Assembly: GCA_018873245.2 (NCBI GenBank) | Contig: JAEMBT020000001.1 | Coordinates: forward strand, 10,388,220 to 10,452,219 | DNA length: 64,000 nucleotides | Reading direction: 5' to 3' | DNA from: Archegozetes longisetosus | Lineage: Eukaryota; Arthropoda; Arachnida; Sarcoptiformes; Trhypochthoniidae | Shown here: in pieces, positions 35,780 to 46,933 of the stretch | Layout: the number at the start of each line of letters is the position of its first letter | Position numbering within the stretch: the stretch's first letter is position 1 | Translations under genes and position numbers: made by a program | The notes under the pieces: generated by a model | What the model saw: only the letters and a program-made list of their open reading frames with translations | Databases searched by the model: none | Told to the model about the DNA's origin: nothing

Positions 35780-37523
35780 ATGAATTTGAGCGTTTGTGCC
35801 CAAGACGTAAGTTTTAAGGCACTAATCCAAGAGTCAAACTTGTTATTTAATTATACAAATTATTTTCATTGACTAACAGTGGATCCCATTAACAAAAGTA
35901 GAAAATAATGGTTCGGGTCATTACATAGTTAAAGGCTTGACAGGAATTATAATCAGTCATATCTCTAAAAAATTCAATTTTAGGTAAAATTTTATGAAAA
36001 AATCAATTGGATGAACTTATTTTCAAACTTTTTAAATAGTTATAGAGTAGTTCGACCACCAGATGGTTGGTGGGGGATGAAGGTCAACGGCTCGTGGAAT
36101 GGAATGATTGGGCAAATCATTAGAGATGTAATGCTAAGAGTTATTAAATCTTTAACTTCCTATTGATTAGTTGACGTATCAATAGGAGTGTCAGTTAGCT
36201 TTGGGACCATTTGAGATAACAGAAGATAGGAATAAAGTGGTCAGGTACTCGAAATCTGTCCATACAGATGTTATTACTTTCATGACCGCTATTAATTACT
36301 ATGAAAGCAAATCTTTGGAGGTGTTATCTCATTTTAAATTAATTGAGAGTCAAATCTGGATCTACTGTATATTTAGTCTGACTTTAGTAGCACTCATAAG
36401 CTATATATTCCAAATATTTGGGCAAAAGTTGGAAAATAGTTATGATCTCATCTTGACAAAACTATTATTCTCAAAGCGTAAGTTTGTTAATTTATCTGTT
36501 TTTTATTTGTACTTTGATTCATTGCAATCTTTATCAGTTTCTCAACTATAAAATGAATTACTAATCAATTGAATTTTATCTTATTTTTACTTTAAAAGCA
36601 TTCATTAGATTTCCATTGAATTCTTCGACATTTTCAATTTTGATATTTGTCATATCGATAACATTTTTCTGGATTAATTTGAATTCTTTGATCGGCGCAC
36701 AAATTGTCACTTTAAGGCCATATAATCTGATTGATAGTTTTGAAGATCTGGCAGATAATGAACATGTCATACCATTAGTTTTTGGCAATAGCGCTCATTA
36801 TTCAAATCTAAATGTATTGAAGTTAATATCCAATGAGAAAATATGTGAAATATCTTATTCAAAATACTTTTACTTCTAGAAAACAAAAAATCCAGCAATG
36901 CTTAAGTTATTCAACAGAATCCACGACAATCTAAACGAGTCATTAATAGTGGGAATGCCATTTGATAACGAGTCGTATCGAAATGGATTTATGAGTGGCC
37001 GATACGCTTTAATGAACCTTATAATTAGTACACTTCCGTTCAAAGCAGTTCTTTGTACTTATAATCCATACATTTTAATACATGTTGCAAAAAAGGTTGA
37101 GAATCAAAAACCACTCGCCTTATCTTTTTCCAGGAATAGAACTGATAAACAGTATCTCGATTTGATTTCTAAGACTAATGATTGGTATTTCATCTGAAAT
37201 TTGATCTTTCCATATAATTTTAACAGAACCTTTTCTTATTCAGGATCGACTTATGTCATACTTCAGGGCTTATGTTTAAATGGATTAGAGATGAAGTGAA
37301 TGAATTCATCAAAACAAATGATTCACAAATTCGTACATGTGTTTTAAAATCGTTTGATGAGACAATCAGTACTAATATTGATGAATCAGTTGTTCTCAAG
37401 TTATCAGCTATGAAATTATTTTTGAAAATAACTTTTTCACTCACTTTATTTAGTTTATCGATTATACTGATCGAAATGTTTGTTATGCCGTTCTGGTTCG
37501 AGCTCGTGAACCTAAACGCATAA
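35780..37523 (+). pseudogene. Ionotropic receptor (IR), copy B, damaged splice frame and C-tail
   Basis: Exons 35780-35806, 35880-35983, 36040-36127, 36186-36477, 36599-36821, 36880-37184, 37244-37523, the same structure and phases as copy A. Recognisable S1 (RPPDGWWGMKVNGSWNGMIG, QLALGPFEITEDRNKVVRYS), TM1, TM3 (ILIFVISITFFWINLN), S2 and TM4 (MKLFLKITFSLTLFSLSIIL). Exon 6 is intact here (KKVENQKPLALSFSRNRTDK), unlike copy A. Exon 5 is one base shorter than in A at its end (36818-36821), so the normal splice would shift frame. After TM4 an inserted sequence replaces the natural tail with FVMPFWFELVNLNA and a new stop. The original tail is still recognisable downstream at about 38079-38112. 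Likely dying, unless an alternative splice rescues exon 5. Confidence 0.8.
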
Positions 37524-38078
37524 CTGGGGGCTAAAATTAATTATTTATCCAGAATTCTGAAAAAATATTCTATTAAATTTTTAGTAATATTAGACTTTGT
37601 TGATTGCAATCTTTTATTTTCTTTAAAAATTATAAGTATTTAAAATAATATTTAATAAATATACATAAAAGGAACATAGCATAAGATTTAGACGTGATTT
37701 CATTATTTGGTCGATACATAAAAATATTATAAACATATTTAAAGGATTTCACACTTCAAAATATTTTTACTTCTTGTTAACACTTTTCCACTTTCGCTCT
37801 GAGGCTTAATGAAGTCCTCTCCTGGAGGCCTCCGCCCAAAGACTGACTCTCTTTACAAGGTTTTTAACATATCCTATATAAATAAAATAGATCTGAATTG
37901 TTATTCTTTTAAAATATTCACCGCATCTCATAGCAAACGTTAATACAATGATGATCTTGAGAGCGTTAGTAAAGCAGTACATAAAATATAGATCATTTTA
38001 AAGATATCTGTTTGAAAAACTATTTTTAAAAAATGAAAAACTTATTTAAAGTCGGAAAATTCATATCTGCATAACATA
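37480..38078. mobile_element. ~600-bp insertion in the 3' end of IR copy B
   Basis: Copy A reads continuously through GATCGAAATATTAGTCGAC, whereas copy B breaks after GATCGAAAT and resumes with ATTAGTCAAC at about 38079. The inserted segment has weak terminal similarity (TGTTATGC left, TGTTATGC reversed right) and no coding content. Class not determined. Confidence 0.65.
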
Positions 38079-38334
38079 TTAGTCAACAAATATTTTCTTT
38101 GGAATTTTTGATAATATTGCTCACAAAACATCAGTATTTATAAACTTATATTAAAACTAACGATAACCTATTAAAGTAAGCTTATTAGAAATGAGATGAA
38201 AAAAGAAATCACCTCTAGAATACTTGAAATTTATAACGAGTACTGAATTTTTAAAAAATATTCTTATATAAATTGTAAGCAAATTGTTATTCATTGTTTT
38301 AAGTTCAGAAAATGTTCACTTGTCTATTCAAATA

Positions 38335-38851
38335 TAGTCAAAGCTGTGGAAGCAACCAGCTGAGTGGTGAGACCAGTTGTGTTTGCGACCACTCTTTGGG
38401 CCGCCCCTACTTTTTTCGATGCGAAAACTTTGAGTAAAGCGACCAGTCGCCTAACGCGACCGCTATTTTCTAAGGCACTAAGCATTGCTAGAATTCGATT
38501 TAAGCGACCGCTTTAAAAGTCAAGAACTGAAAACTTTTGAAAGTTTGATTTTCCATATTAAAATAATTAAGATATACGCCTTCTTTCAATTTAACATAAC
38601 TTGAGTGCAGTAACACTTTGTAAATAACTACTTTATGATTAATTAAAGTAATTTATATTGAATTTCATTAAAATTAAACTAAATTAACGGCTACAAACCA
38701 AGTGGTTAAGACTAGTTTATCTTTACTAAGCTTTGTTTTAAATAAATATCATTTTAAAACTTGATAAAAGCTTGAATTCTGGAGCAACCAGTTGACTTAA
38801 GCAACCGGCAATATTCGCACCAAGAGTGGTCTCTTAACTCAGCTTTTACTG
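38335..38851. mobile_element. 517-bp TA-flanked MITE with empty site in the paralogue
   Basis: Ends (T/C)AGT(C/A)AAAGCTG in inverted orientation, flanked by TA on both sides (38333-38334, 38852-38853). Duplication copy A has the uninterrupted site at about 29445-29460 (CAAGTATTGGATTATAG), with a single TA. No coding capacity. Confidence 0.75.
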
Positions 38852-38853
38852 TA

Positions 38854-41094
38854 TTGAATCATAAATGTTTGTTATAATCTTATTGATTGTATAGGTGCAG
38901 GGGTCATGGGTTTATGCGACCCGAAATTAGTGGGCATGCCGATTATTGAACAGAATCATCTTAATTCCATTTTTTATGTCGAATTTAATAAAATTGATTT
39001 CAGTTTTCTATCTCTTACTGTTTTTGTTCTACTTCCTTTGATAAAGCAAGTGAACTACCCCGTAAATTCAATTTACAATACATGTTTTATAAACAAATTA
39101 CATTCTATTAGGAAGATGTCAACAAATTTATTTAAAAACTTTTTAAATAAATTTCATGTTAGAAAAATTTATCATAATCTAATAAACATTCATTTCCATA
39201 ATTGGGCCACCTAGAAAACATTAAAATCGTAAAAGTAATATCTAAAAACTTATTGCAAGTAATCTTAACACACAGTATCTCAAAAGGAAAGTCTGTATAT
39301 AAGAATATAAAGCACAAGTCGTAAGCAATAGTAAAATGCATTTGTATGAGTATAAAAAAAGTTGAACTAAATTATTAATAATAAAAATATTCTGAGTTTC
39401 GCATAAACATGTTATGAATTTATGTTTAACAACACATTCTTTGTACAGATGTTCTTGATTTACTTTTATTTGTTGAAGAGAGTGACGAGCGTCCATATTT
39501 CAGCTCTACAATTCAGACTTCGGCTCAATTAATAGACACAAAAAATGCCTTATTTGATTAACAATTCAATATATGTTAATTATAAGCTCAAGCATTTTAA
39601 TATTGGAATTTCCTCATCTTTAACAGAAAACTAGAGGTATTACGTTTTGTACAAAGTTGTAAGGAGAATTTAACCCTAAACATATAGGCATCTATCCTAA
39701 TCGTCCGCAACCCGATATGGATATCAAATTAAAATTTATGAAGAATAGAATCGAAACCAGAAAAAAAAATTTCAAAAATCAACATTTTTACTATTTTATT
39801 TAAACTGCAAACCTTATTGACAGACGCGATAAAGTACTTAATCAATAAACGTTTTCAGTACTTGTTCTGACAAACGTATATAGAAGTCATCGAAAAATTG
39901 TGGAAAAATAGCATCGAAACAATTAGGTGCTATGCACACATTATGATAGTTCTTAGGTACTTTAGGTACGGCAGTACGAGTGTTATAATTTCCTTGATTG
40001 AGAATAGAATTTTTTTTATCAAAGGAGGGACCAAAGTATATTTTTTAGGTTTATCAAAAACCGTTAAATGGTAAATAAACTACTCGAAAAATATTCAATG
40101 ATATCACGTCTTATTTTTGATGGCTTTCATATAGTTCTATTTTTTCTGGATTTTGCAGTATCAACTAAACTCTTATTTTTAATGACATATTCTGTGAATT
40201 CATTATATGACAGAAGAGTTTACTTCTGTACAAATCTCTGCTTTAACAGAGTGCACAATAAAACTATTTTCTCATAAGACCATAGTTATTAGTTTATAAA
40301 ATTTAAACCGTCATATAATTAAATATCAATTTTTTAAAGCTTCTAATAAGTTAAAATCGGAGAAAACGTCTCCGACTACAGGCTAACTCCGAAGATCAGA
40401 GAAAAGATCTTAAAACCGGAGACTCCGGTTCAATACCGGAGATATAACACCCTTATACGGCAGGTACGTACCTGAGGTTTTAGGACCAACAGCATCGCTG
40501 GAGATGTCTACTCAACATGAGCTTTAATTTGGTACCTATATTGGTTTTGTGTCGCTTAGGCCAAATCCGATTAAGTCATTTAGTATTAGATAATAATTAA
40601 TCGATTAGTCTCATAAACGGGTAGAAAATGTAATATAAAATATGAAATAACTTGAAGGGTTTAGATTGAAAAAAATCTTATTAATATATATTGTACTTTA
40701 TTTATTGTGCCAGAAGTACCGGAAAACCTGAGCCATATGTCGGAAAGCCAAGGAATCATACACAAAAGATCCGGTAACGTTAATTATTATCAATTTTGGA
40801 TTAGATATTTAATGTAATACTATAGTTTGTGAGAAAAATGAAATTAATAACATTGTTTTCAAAAGTATTTTTCAACTAACCTTAAGGTTTATATGACAAA
40901 CTTTTAACGTTTAGTTGCGTAACATTTTACAACTCTATATTCACTTAATCATCTGATATTACATACGTAGAGTAGTAAATATGCAGCTGTTTATGCAACA
41001 TTAATTTCTAACGTCATAGCTGTAATGTTAACCAAATATATCTAAAATAAAGAACTCTAACCAATCGATATATTACATCAGACTAAACAAAACT
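38854..41094. other. Intergenic; cluster of CGGAG palindromes
   Basis: No gene recognised. At about 40358-40445 several short hairpins share the CGGAG word (AACCGGAG-A-CTCCGGTT is perfect), followed by the 14-base palindrome CAGGTACGTACCTG near 40461. The rest is AT-rich and featureless. Confidence 0.45.
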
Positions 41095-41103
41095 TATAAA
41101 AAG
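41095..41103 (+). promoter_or_regulatory. TATA box of knottin-like gene
   Basis: TATAAAAAG, about 170 bases upstream of the start codon. Transcription would start near 41120-41130, and a 5'-UTR intron ending at TTTGTATTTAG (41263) is plausible. Confidence 0.5.
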
Positions 41104-41272
41104 AGGAGCGTTTCAATTGTTTTATTAAATCTGAAATAGAACTGTATTCGCTAAATTTCGGAGAGTACTCGTGCTAATCTATTTCAATTAAAATACGAGT
41201 AAAACTAATTTTTGTAATATTTCTCAAGTCAGGAGATTAATTTGTAATTTCTTTTGTATTTAGAGTTTTACA

Positions 41273-41470
41273 ATGCGCTTATGTATTTTATTGATAACTT
41301 TTGCATTGCTGGTATCTGCTGAAGAACCATCATCAATAACAGCATGTGGCACAACAGGTGAATTCTGCGGTCGTGGCCCCAATCGAAAAGTTTGCTGTGA
41401 GGGATACTATTGCAACATCGATCCTGCCGATAGATTTGCTAATTGTACGCTAAATGAAAAGCCTCATTGA
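41273..41470 (+). CDS. Secreted knottin-like cysteine-rich peptide
   Basis: A 65-residue precursor. A classic signal peptide (residues 1-16, MRLCILLITFALLVSA) is followed by a mature region of about 49 residues with six cysteines in the order C-x6-C-x8-CC-x4-C-x10-C, the spacing of an inhibitor cystine knot. Knottins serve as secreted defence, protease-inhibitory or venom/saliva peptides; which applies cannot be told from sequence. The coding region is contained in one exon, preceded by a strong acceptor-like TTTGTATTTAG just before the ATG and followed by two poly(A) signals. Nothing is broken, making this one of the better-supported host genes in the window. It stands alone between a featureless spacer and a Ginger transposon. 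Confidence 0.8.
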   Translation: MRLCILLITFALLVSAEEPSSITACGTTGEFCGRGPNRKVCCEGYYCNIDPADRFANCTLNEKPH

Positions 41471-41587
41471 GTCAATTTAAGCATTCAAATGATCTTAAAA
41501 ATACGTTTAGTTTTACAATTCATTTGCTAATTGTTTGAAATTGCAAACTGGTGTGTCAAACTTACTTCTCTTTTATTTTTGTGAATT

Positions 41588-41624
41588 AATAAAGATATGA
41601 TTTGATTGTTTGAAGCTAAATAAA
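41588..41624 (+). terminator. Poly(A) signals of knottin-like gene
   Basis: AATAAA at 41588-41593 and again at 41619-41624, about 120-150 bases after the stop codon. Confidence 0.6.
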
Positions 41625-42142
41625 AAACTTTGTTGCATCAGACAATTAATGTGAAAAATGGCTCATATATACTATCAAGTCGAAAATTAAGGTAATTTTT
41701 TAAGATACGTAATTTTTTGTATAACAAAGAAGGATTTTTGGTTGGGAGCTATACGCAACTCAGTTAAAATATGTATGTGTTTTATATGGTTGATAGGGAT
41801 AAGCGTTTAATATGTAGAAATCACATTTTATCTATCTCAATATGTTTAGTTTATACAGTGGATTAAGGTGGTGTAAATTGAAGTATATATTTAAAGTTAA
41901 AGAGAAAAAGTACTTTGCTTTTGGATCTAAATGTATGTTTCAGATTGACTCTCATTGCTTCACGTTTCAATATCATAAATCTATATGAAATCCCATTTTA
42001 AGATAGTCACTCCATAAGACTAGGATTGAATAACAAGTGTAAGAATGACAGTAATTTTAATTGAGTATATAGGAGGGGGGAAATTGATCAGAGTAGAACC
42101 CATTTACAACAAATACGGGATATAAGTCTATTATACTGTATA
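41625..42142. other. No recognisable gene
   Basis: AT-rich spacer up to the Ginger element. Nothing supported. Confidence 0.4.
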
Positions 42143-44849
42143 TGTTACAGTCAAAGTGTATAATCAGTCATTCCATAGAATGACTAGTCATTTTATAAAA
42201 TAACCAAAATATCCCTTCAAAGTATTAAATAATTCATTTCAAATAAGTTTTCACACTTTGATTAGTCATTATATATGACTAACGGAAAGAAGTCAATGTG
42301 TGAAATGGTTTAGTAAATAAGAATAAAATTTATAAATATGCTTATGCAGTATTGGGTAAATAACAAATAAAGTTTATTTAAGTTCGTGAGTCCCTTTTTA
42401 ACTATCAAAGCTCAGATTTAGTTAAGTAAAACCTTGGAATATGATAAATTCTATTTAATCAGTTTATCTTTTTAAGCTGAACTCACACACTTTCAAACTA
42501 ATGTGTTGCTTTAAAAGTTATTTCTCTATATTATTGAGTTTGTTCTTGAAACTGAATTTCTTAATAAATTTCTTAATTTCTAAATATTTATTGTTGTGAT
42601 GAATTCAATGATTATTATTATTTATAATTAGTGTTAATAAGGGTAATACTGAAAATTAAATTTAAACTTATAAAATTGGAGCCTACTTTTCCAAATTAGA
42701 GCTTATCAAAATGACAACATATGAAAAAAAACACTAGCGCTATTTCTCAATTAACTGTAATTAAAGAGCGATTTAAAGATAAATTAATAGAAAATAGGAA
42801 AACGATATCAATAAATAGTACCGCTTTGAGCAATGATAAATACCAGAAACTCTTTCGAGATGTATTAAAGGTAAAAAGTGAATCAAACAAAAAGCCTCGC
42901 GACTACTGGCTCCTAAAACATTACGACGTAATAACGGTGCAAAATAACCAGAAACTAATCTTTCCACTAAAAGATGCAAATGATATTATTTATTATGTGA
43001 CTGATGAGGAATCTTTGATCTGCTGCATCGCGCACATGTTTCAATTGGTCATGGAGGAAGAGATCGGAAGGTAAAGGAATTACTTAGAAAATACAAAAAC
43101 ATCACGAGATCTGATATTAAATTTTCTTAGAACTCTGTGAACCGTGTCTTCAGAAACAAAAAAGTTCAAAAAAGGGAATTGTTGTCAGACCTATAGTGTT
43201 TTCTGAGTTCAATTCTCGATATCAAGTTGATCTCATTGACATTCAGTCTCATCCTGATGGAGAGTATAAGTTTATCATGGTCTATCAAGATTACCTGACA
43301 AAGTTTGTTGTGATCCGGCCACTTGAAACAAAGCGTGCTGAAGAAGTTGCTTACAACTTAATAGAAATTCTCATTCTGATTGGTGCACCAAATGTTCTTC
43401 AGCTCATAATGTAAGAGAATTTTCCAACAAAATCGTGGAAAGTTTAACTAAAATATGGCCTAATCCTAAGATAGTTCACGGAAAACCGCACAACAGTCAA
43501 AGTCAAGGTGGTGTTGAGCGTGCAAATCAAGACATTGAAAACATGCTCACTACTTGGATGCAAGAAAACAAAACTGATAAATGGAGCGAAGGCCTACGTT
43601 TCGTACAGCTCATGAAAAACAGATCTTACCATTCAGGAATTAAACAATTACCATATCAAGCAATGTTTGGTTCAAGTATCAAATTTGGTCTTGCTACATC
43701 CTGTGTTCCAAGTGGTATTTTGCTAATTATGAATGATGAGGAACAGATAGAGACCATATTTAAATCAATGAAAGTACCAACAAACATAATCAAAGGTAAT
43801 ACTGAAGAGCTGTCAAATTATGAAAATTTCGCAAAATCATTAGCTACAGAAATTTTACAATGTAATGTATATCAAAGAGTGTGGTGTAGCGCACAAGTGC
43901 ACAATGTGCCACATTGATGTTCATATCATTTGTAGTAAAAGTCTGGAAGATGACGATTCGGAAGGATATGGTAAACAGTTGATGTGTTTGATCTGTCACA
44001 GAAAGAATAAGATCAATGAGAATAGAGAGGAAGTACACGATGGCCTAAAGCAACAGTCCAAAAGAACGAAGACGATATCAGATGCAAATTATCCTCCGGC
44101 TGCAGTAGGATCAACTGTACGCATCCAAGTACCAGATGTATATCGTGGTCGCGGTGATGCACGTTCTATATTAGCAGTCGTCATGGAAGTTAATAATGGT
44201 TATTATAGACTTAAAACCAGAAATGTTATCATTAAACAAATGTATTCACGTTCTCAATTCAGTAATTGTAGACAAAGATTAATAAAAATTAACGAAGTTC
44301 CACAAGACGATGTTTCACTACGATCTGTGGCATCAGCCCAGTCAACTGGTTCAGGACAAGGATTTGTAAAGTGCTCATGTTAATCCAAGTGCAAAAGCGG
44401 AAAGTGTATGTAAGAAAGAAAGACCTTGTAACTCTAAATGCCATTCAAGTACTTCATGTTGCAACAAATGAAAGGCTACTTTAAGAATTTTTCATTGATA
44501 TATACATAATTTGATTTTTATATTTCTAGGATTTTATAATTTTTAATAACAATAAGCTATAATAATTTCAAATAAATTATATTTTTATAGCTCTTTCTGC
44601 TGATTCGTTATGAACGAAAAAATTGTCTTCAATAAACTATTAAATAAGTTGAATTGAATACTTTATATACTTTGACTTACTACCAGTAGTCATTTCATAT
44701 AACCACTAGTCGTTATACATAATGACCAGTCAAAGTGTGGAAACTTATTTAAAAAGAATTATTTAATAATTTGACTGGATATTTTGGTTATTTTATAAGA
44801 TGACTAGTTATTCTATACAATGACTGAATTTCATACTTTGACTGTAACG
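42143..44849. mobile_element. Ginger-type DNA transposon
   Basis: Inverted ends (T/C)GTTACAGTCAAAGT extend into long, gapped TIRs of 100 bases or more. Both ends also contain further CACTTTGA and GTCAT words. TATA flanks each side (42139-42142 and 44850-44853), matching the 4-bp duplications and TGTNR-type termini described for Ginger. The 2707-bp element holds an integrase-like transposase. Confidence 0.8.
42721..44471 (+). pseudogene. Ginger transposase (integrase-like), frameshifted
   Basis: Resembles the KRAB-A/SCAN3-like Ginger integrase family, related to LTR-element integrases. In order: the N-terminal region RDYWLLKHYDVITVQN and DIIYYVTDEESL; remnants of the H2C2 finger (43030-43160); the catalytic core YQVDLIDIQSHPDGEYKFIM (first Asp) and a damaged second-Asp site after IGAPNVLQ near 43410; the region HGKPHNSQSQGGVERANQDI (third acidic residue); a C-terminal domain (PPAAVGSTVRIQVPDVYRGR); and a cysteine-rich tail ending CHSSTSCCNK at 44471. 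Frames change near 43070, 43410-43430, 43860 and 44400, with a TAA in the Cys tail (about 44380). Inactive as written. Confidence 0.85.
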
Positions 44850-45294
44850 TATACATAAATTGTGATCTCAACCTTATTAATCAACACTACGGCTTATAAG
44901 TAATGTTAGCAGCAATAAAAAACTTGTTTCATGTCTTTGATTTTACATAACTTTGCGAAAACCAATTCATTTTCTACAAACTTTGTTTTAAAATAAAGCT
45001 TAATTATTCTTATTTCTCTTGTTATCAAATTACCGAATAATGACGCACTTTTGACTAAATCGCAGTTAATACAAAAACTAGCCTCAAATTTTTTAAAGGT
45101 TATGGCTAAACCGGGAAGGTCGCGCGCTTTCGGAACGCTTTCAAATTCAAACCTAGCTCGAAATATGCTCAAAGACATACAAAATATCAGGTAATTAACC
45201 ATTTTTGCAAATGGCCTCCAAATTCTTTAAAAAATCAAGAATTAAAATATTCATTTACTTTTGGTACAAAATTTCCAAATGCTTTTAACATACA

Positions 45295-45363
45295 GCCTCT
45301 TTGGTCAAGTGGTATTACGTAGGACTCGTATTGCTATAGATCTAGGTTCGATGCTCTGTGGCG
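45295..45363 (+). other. tRNA-like sequence in left palindrome arm
   Basis: Begins GCCTCTT, has an exact A-box pattern (TGGTCAAGTGG) and a B-box-like GGTTCGATGCT about 40 bases on, with a plausible anticodon-arm region around ACTCGTATT. Acceptor and T stems do not pair well, so it is a tRNA-derived relic or SINE head rather than a functional tRNA. An inverted copy lies at about 45769-45837 on the minus strand. Confidence 0.4.
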
Positions 45364-45768
45364 TTTTATATATTTTTTTAATTCAAAAAAAATTTTTTAG
45401 TTTCTAAAGTCTAATATATTTGAAACTATTAAACTTCCGTTAACCGGTGGAATATAATAGACTAAGTAATAAATCACAGAATCTAGTTAAAGTCAAGTTT
45501 ATTTTATTCATTTCAAGCAATATTCTATGGAAAGCAAAAAAGTAACAAAAAGTCATTGCAAACAAATTCTTCTTATAAGTGTAGCCAAATTTTCATAGAA
45601 TATCATAGAATATTGCTTGAAATGAATAAAATAAACTTGACTTTAACTAGATTCTGTGATTTATTACTTTATCTATTATATTCCACCAGTTAAACGAAGT
45701 TTAATAGTTTCAAATATATTAGACTTTAGAAACTAAAAAATTTTTTTGAATTAAAAAAATATATAAAA

Positions 45769-45837
45769 CGCCACAGAGCATCGAACCTAGATCTATAGTA
45801 ATACGAGTCCTACGTAATACCACTTGACCAAAGAGGC
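45769..45837 (-). other. tRNA-like sequence in right palindrome arm
   Basis: Mirror copy of 45295-45363 with the same A-box and B-box words and about one base different. Confidence 0.4.
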
Positions 45838-46286
45838 TGTATGTTAAAAGCATTTGGAAATTTTGTACCAAAAGTAAATGAATATTTTAATTCTTGATTT
45901 TTTACAGAATTTGGAGGCCATTTGCAAAAATGGTTAATTACCTGATATTTTGTATGTCTTTGAGCATATTTCGAGCTAGGTTTGAATTTGAAAGCGTTCC
46001 GAAAGCGCGCGACCTTCCCGGTTAAGTTAGTACCGGTTTGATCTCAGTTAGTGACTGAATAGTTTATAGATAATTATTTTAACCAAAAATTAAAAAGGTA
46101 AAAATTGCATACTGAATAATTAAGAGTTAAGTTGAGTTAAAATTATCTTAAATTATGGCTAAAATGCATGAGTTCACGGGAGTCAAACATCTAGAAATGC
46201 ATAAATTGAGAAGAGGAAAAGTATATCATTAGATTACGGATCGAAAAAAATGTAGTAATGTCGGAGTAATCAATTTCTTCTAAAAG

Positions 46287-46610
46287 ATGGATAAATACGG
46301 CATACCCGTAACTTGTTCAGAAGTGCTCTTGAACGGTACACAACTAAGTGAACTGATGATAGTACCATATCGATTGTCAATAAAAATCGAAAATCGCAGC
46401 CAAAGTGAAATATGTGTTAAAGTCAATGCATGTCAATTACAGCGAGTCTACAATCAGACAAAGCTTAACCCTTTGTCACAGCTTAACTTCCAAAAGGGTA
46501 AAATTAACTGTGGGATAAAATGTTATTCCACGCTCTATATCTGTTCTAGGTTAGTCCTCATGCTTTTCGAATCAAAGTTAACCTTCGTTCTCGAAGTTTC
46601 AATTTACTAA
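46287..46610 (+). CDS. Hypothetical 107-residue frame
   Basis: Not recognised. It begins MDKYGIPVTCSEVLLNGTQL and has a balanced, protein-like composition with six cysteines and a hydrophobic C-terminal segment. A potential donor (AAAGGGTAAAATT) lies inside at about 46497, so it could be the first exon of a longer gene. Flanked by the palindrome and a MITE. Could be chance. Confidence 0.25.
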   Translation: MDKYGIPVTCSEVLLNGTQLSELMIVPYRLSIKIENRSQSEICVKVNACQLQRVYNQTKLNPLSQLNFQKGKINCGIKCYSTLYICSRLVLMLFESKLTFVLEVSIY

Positions 46611-46651
46611 TTAATCAACTTCTAGTCATTATCTGCTACAGCGTCATCAGT

Positions 46652-46924
46652 AAAGCATTGAAGGTTATGCATTTATTCATAAACTATGTGTGAAATACTT
46701 AAAGATTACTTTCCCTCTAAATTTATTCTTTATATCAATCCCTTTAAAGCCTATTAAGACTTTAACACATGATTAGTCAATGATTGGCGTAATTTGCGTG
46801 GACTATTCCATGAATTATGTTTTAGTTTGCTATACTTTATTACTACAGCATGTGAAAAAGGAAACAAAATACTAAGATGTCTCACAAATATTTTATGAAT
46901 AAATGCATAACCTTCAATGCTATA
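46652..46924. mobile_element. 273-bp MITE with 9-bp target duplication
   Basis: TIRs of about 40 bases, starting AGCATTGAAGGTTATGCATT on both sides. The 9-base word GTCATCAGT flanks both ends (46643-46651 and 46925-46933). Nine-base duplications are typical of Mutator/MULE elements. No coding sequence. Confidence 0.8.
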
Positions 46925-46933
46925 GTCATCAGT

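Larger units (their letters stand above)
33911..38900. repeat. Segmental duplication, copy B
   Basis: Partner of 22861-29460. It begins directly at the right end of the hAT element. It lacks the intron insertions of copy A but has its own insertions at about 37480-38078 and 38335-38851. Confidence 0.9.
45109..46023. repeat. 915-bp near-perfect palindrome
   Basis: Arms 45109-45529 and 45604-46023 are reverse complements with only a handful of differences, around a 74-base spacer. The outer ends start AACCGGGAAGGTCGCGCGCT. Each arm holds the tRNA-like sequence listed separately. The low divergence means a recent origin or ongoing gene conversion. Open frames within it are consequences of the symmetry. 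Confidence 0.9.

Noticed and set aside
38906..39214. 102-codon plus-strand frame
   Set aside because: Composition typical of translated AT-rich DNA; no motif or conservation visible.
44906..45202. 98-codon minus-strand frame
   Set aside because: It runs into the palindrome arm and has no protein-like motifs; explained by the repeat.
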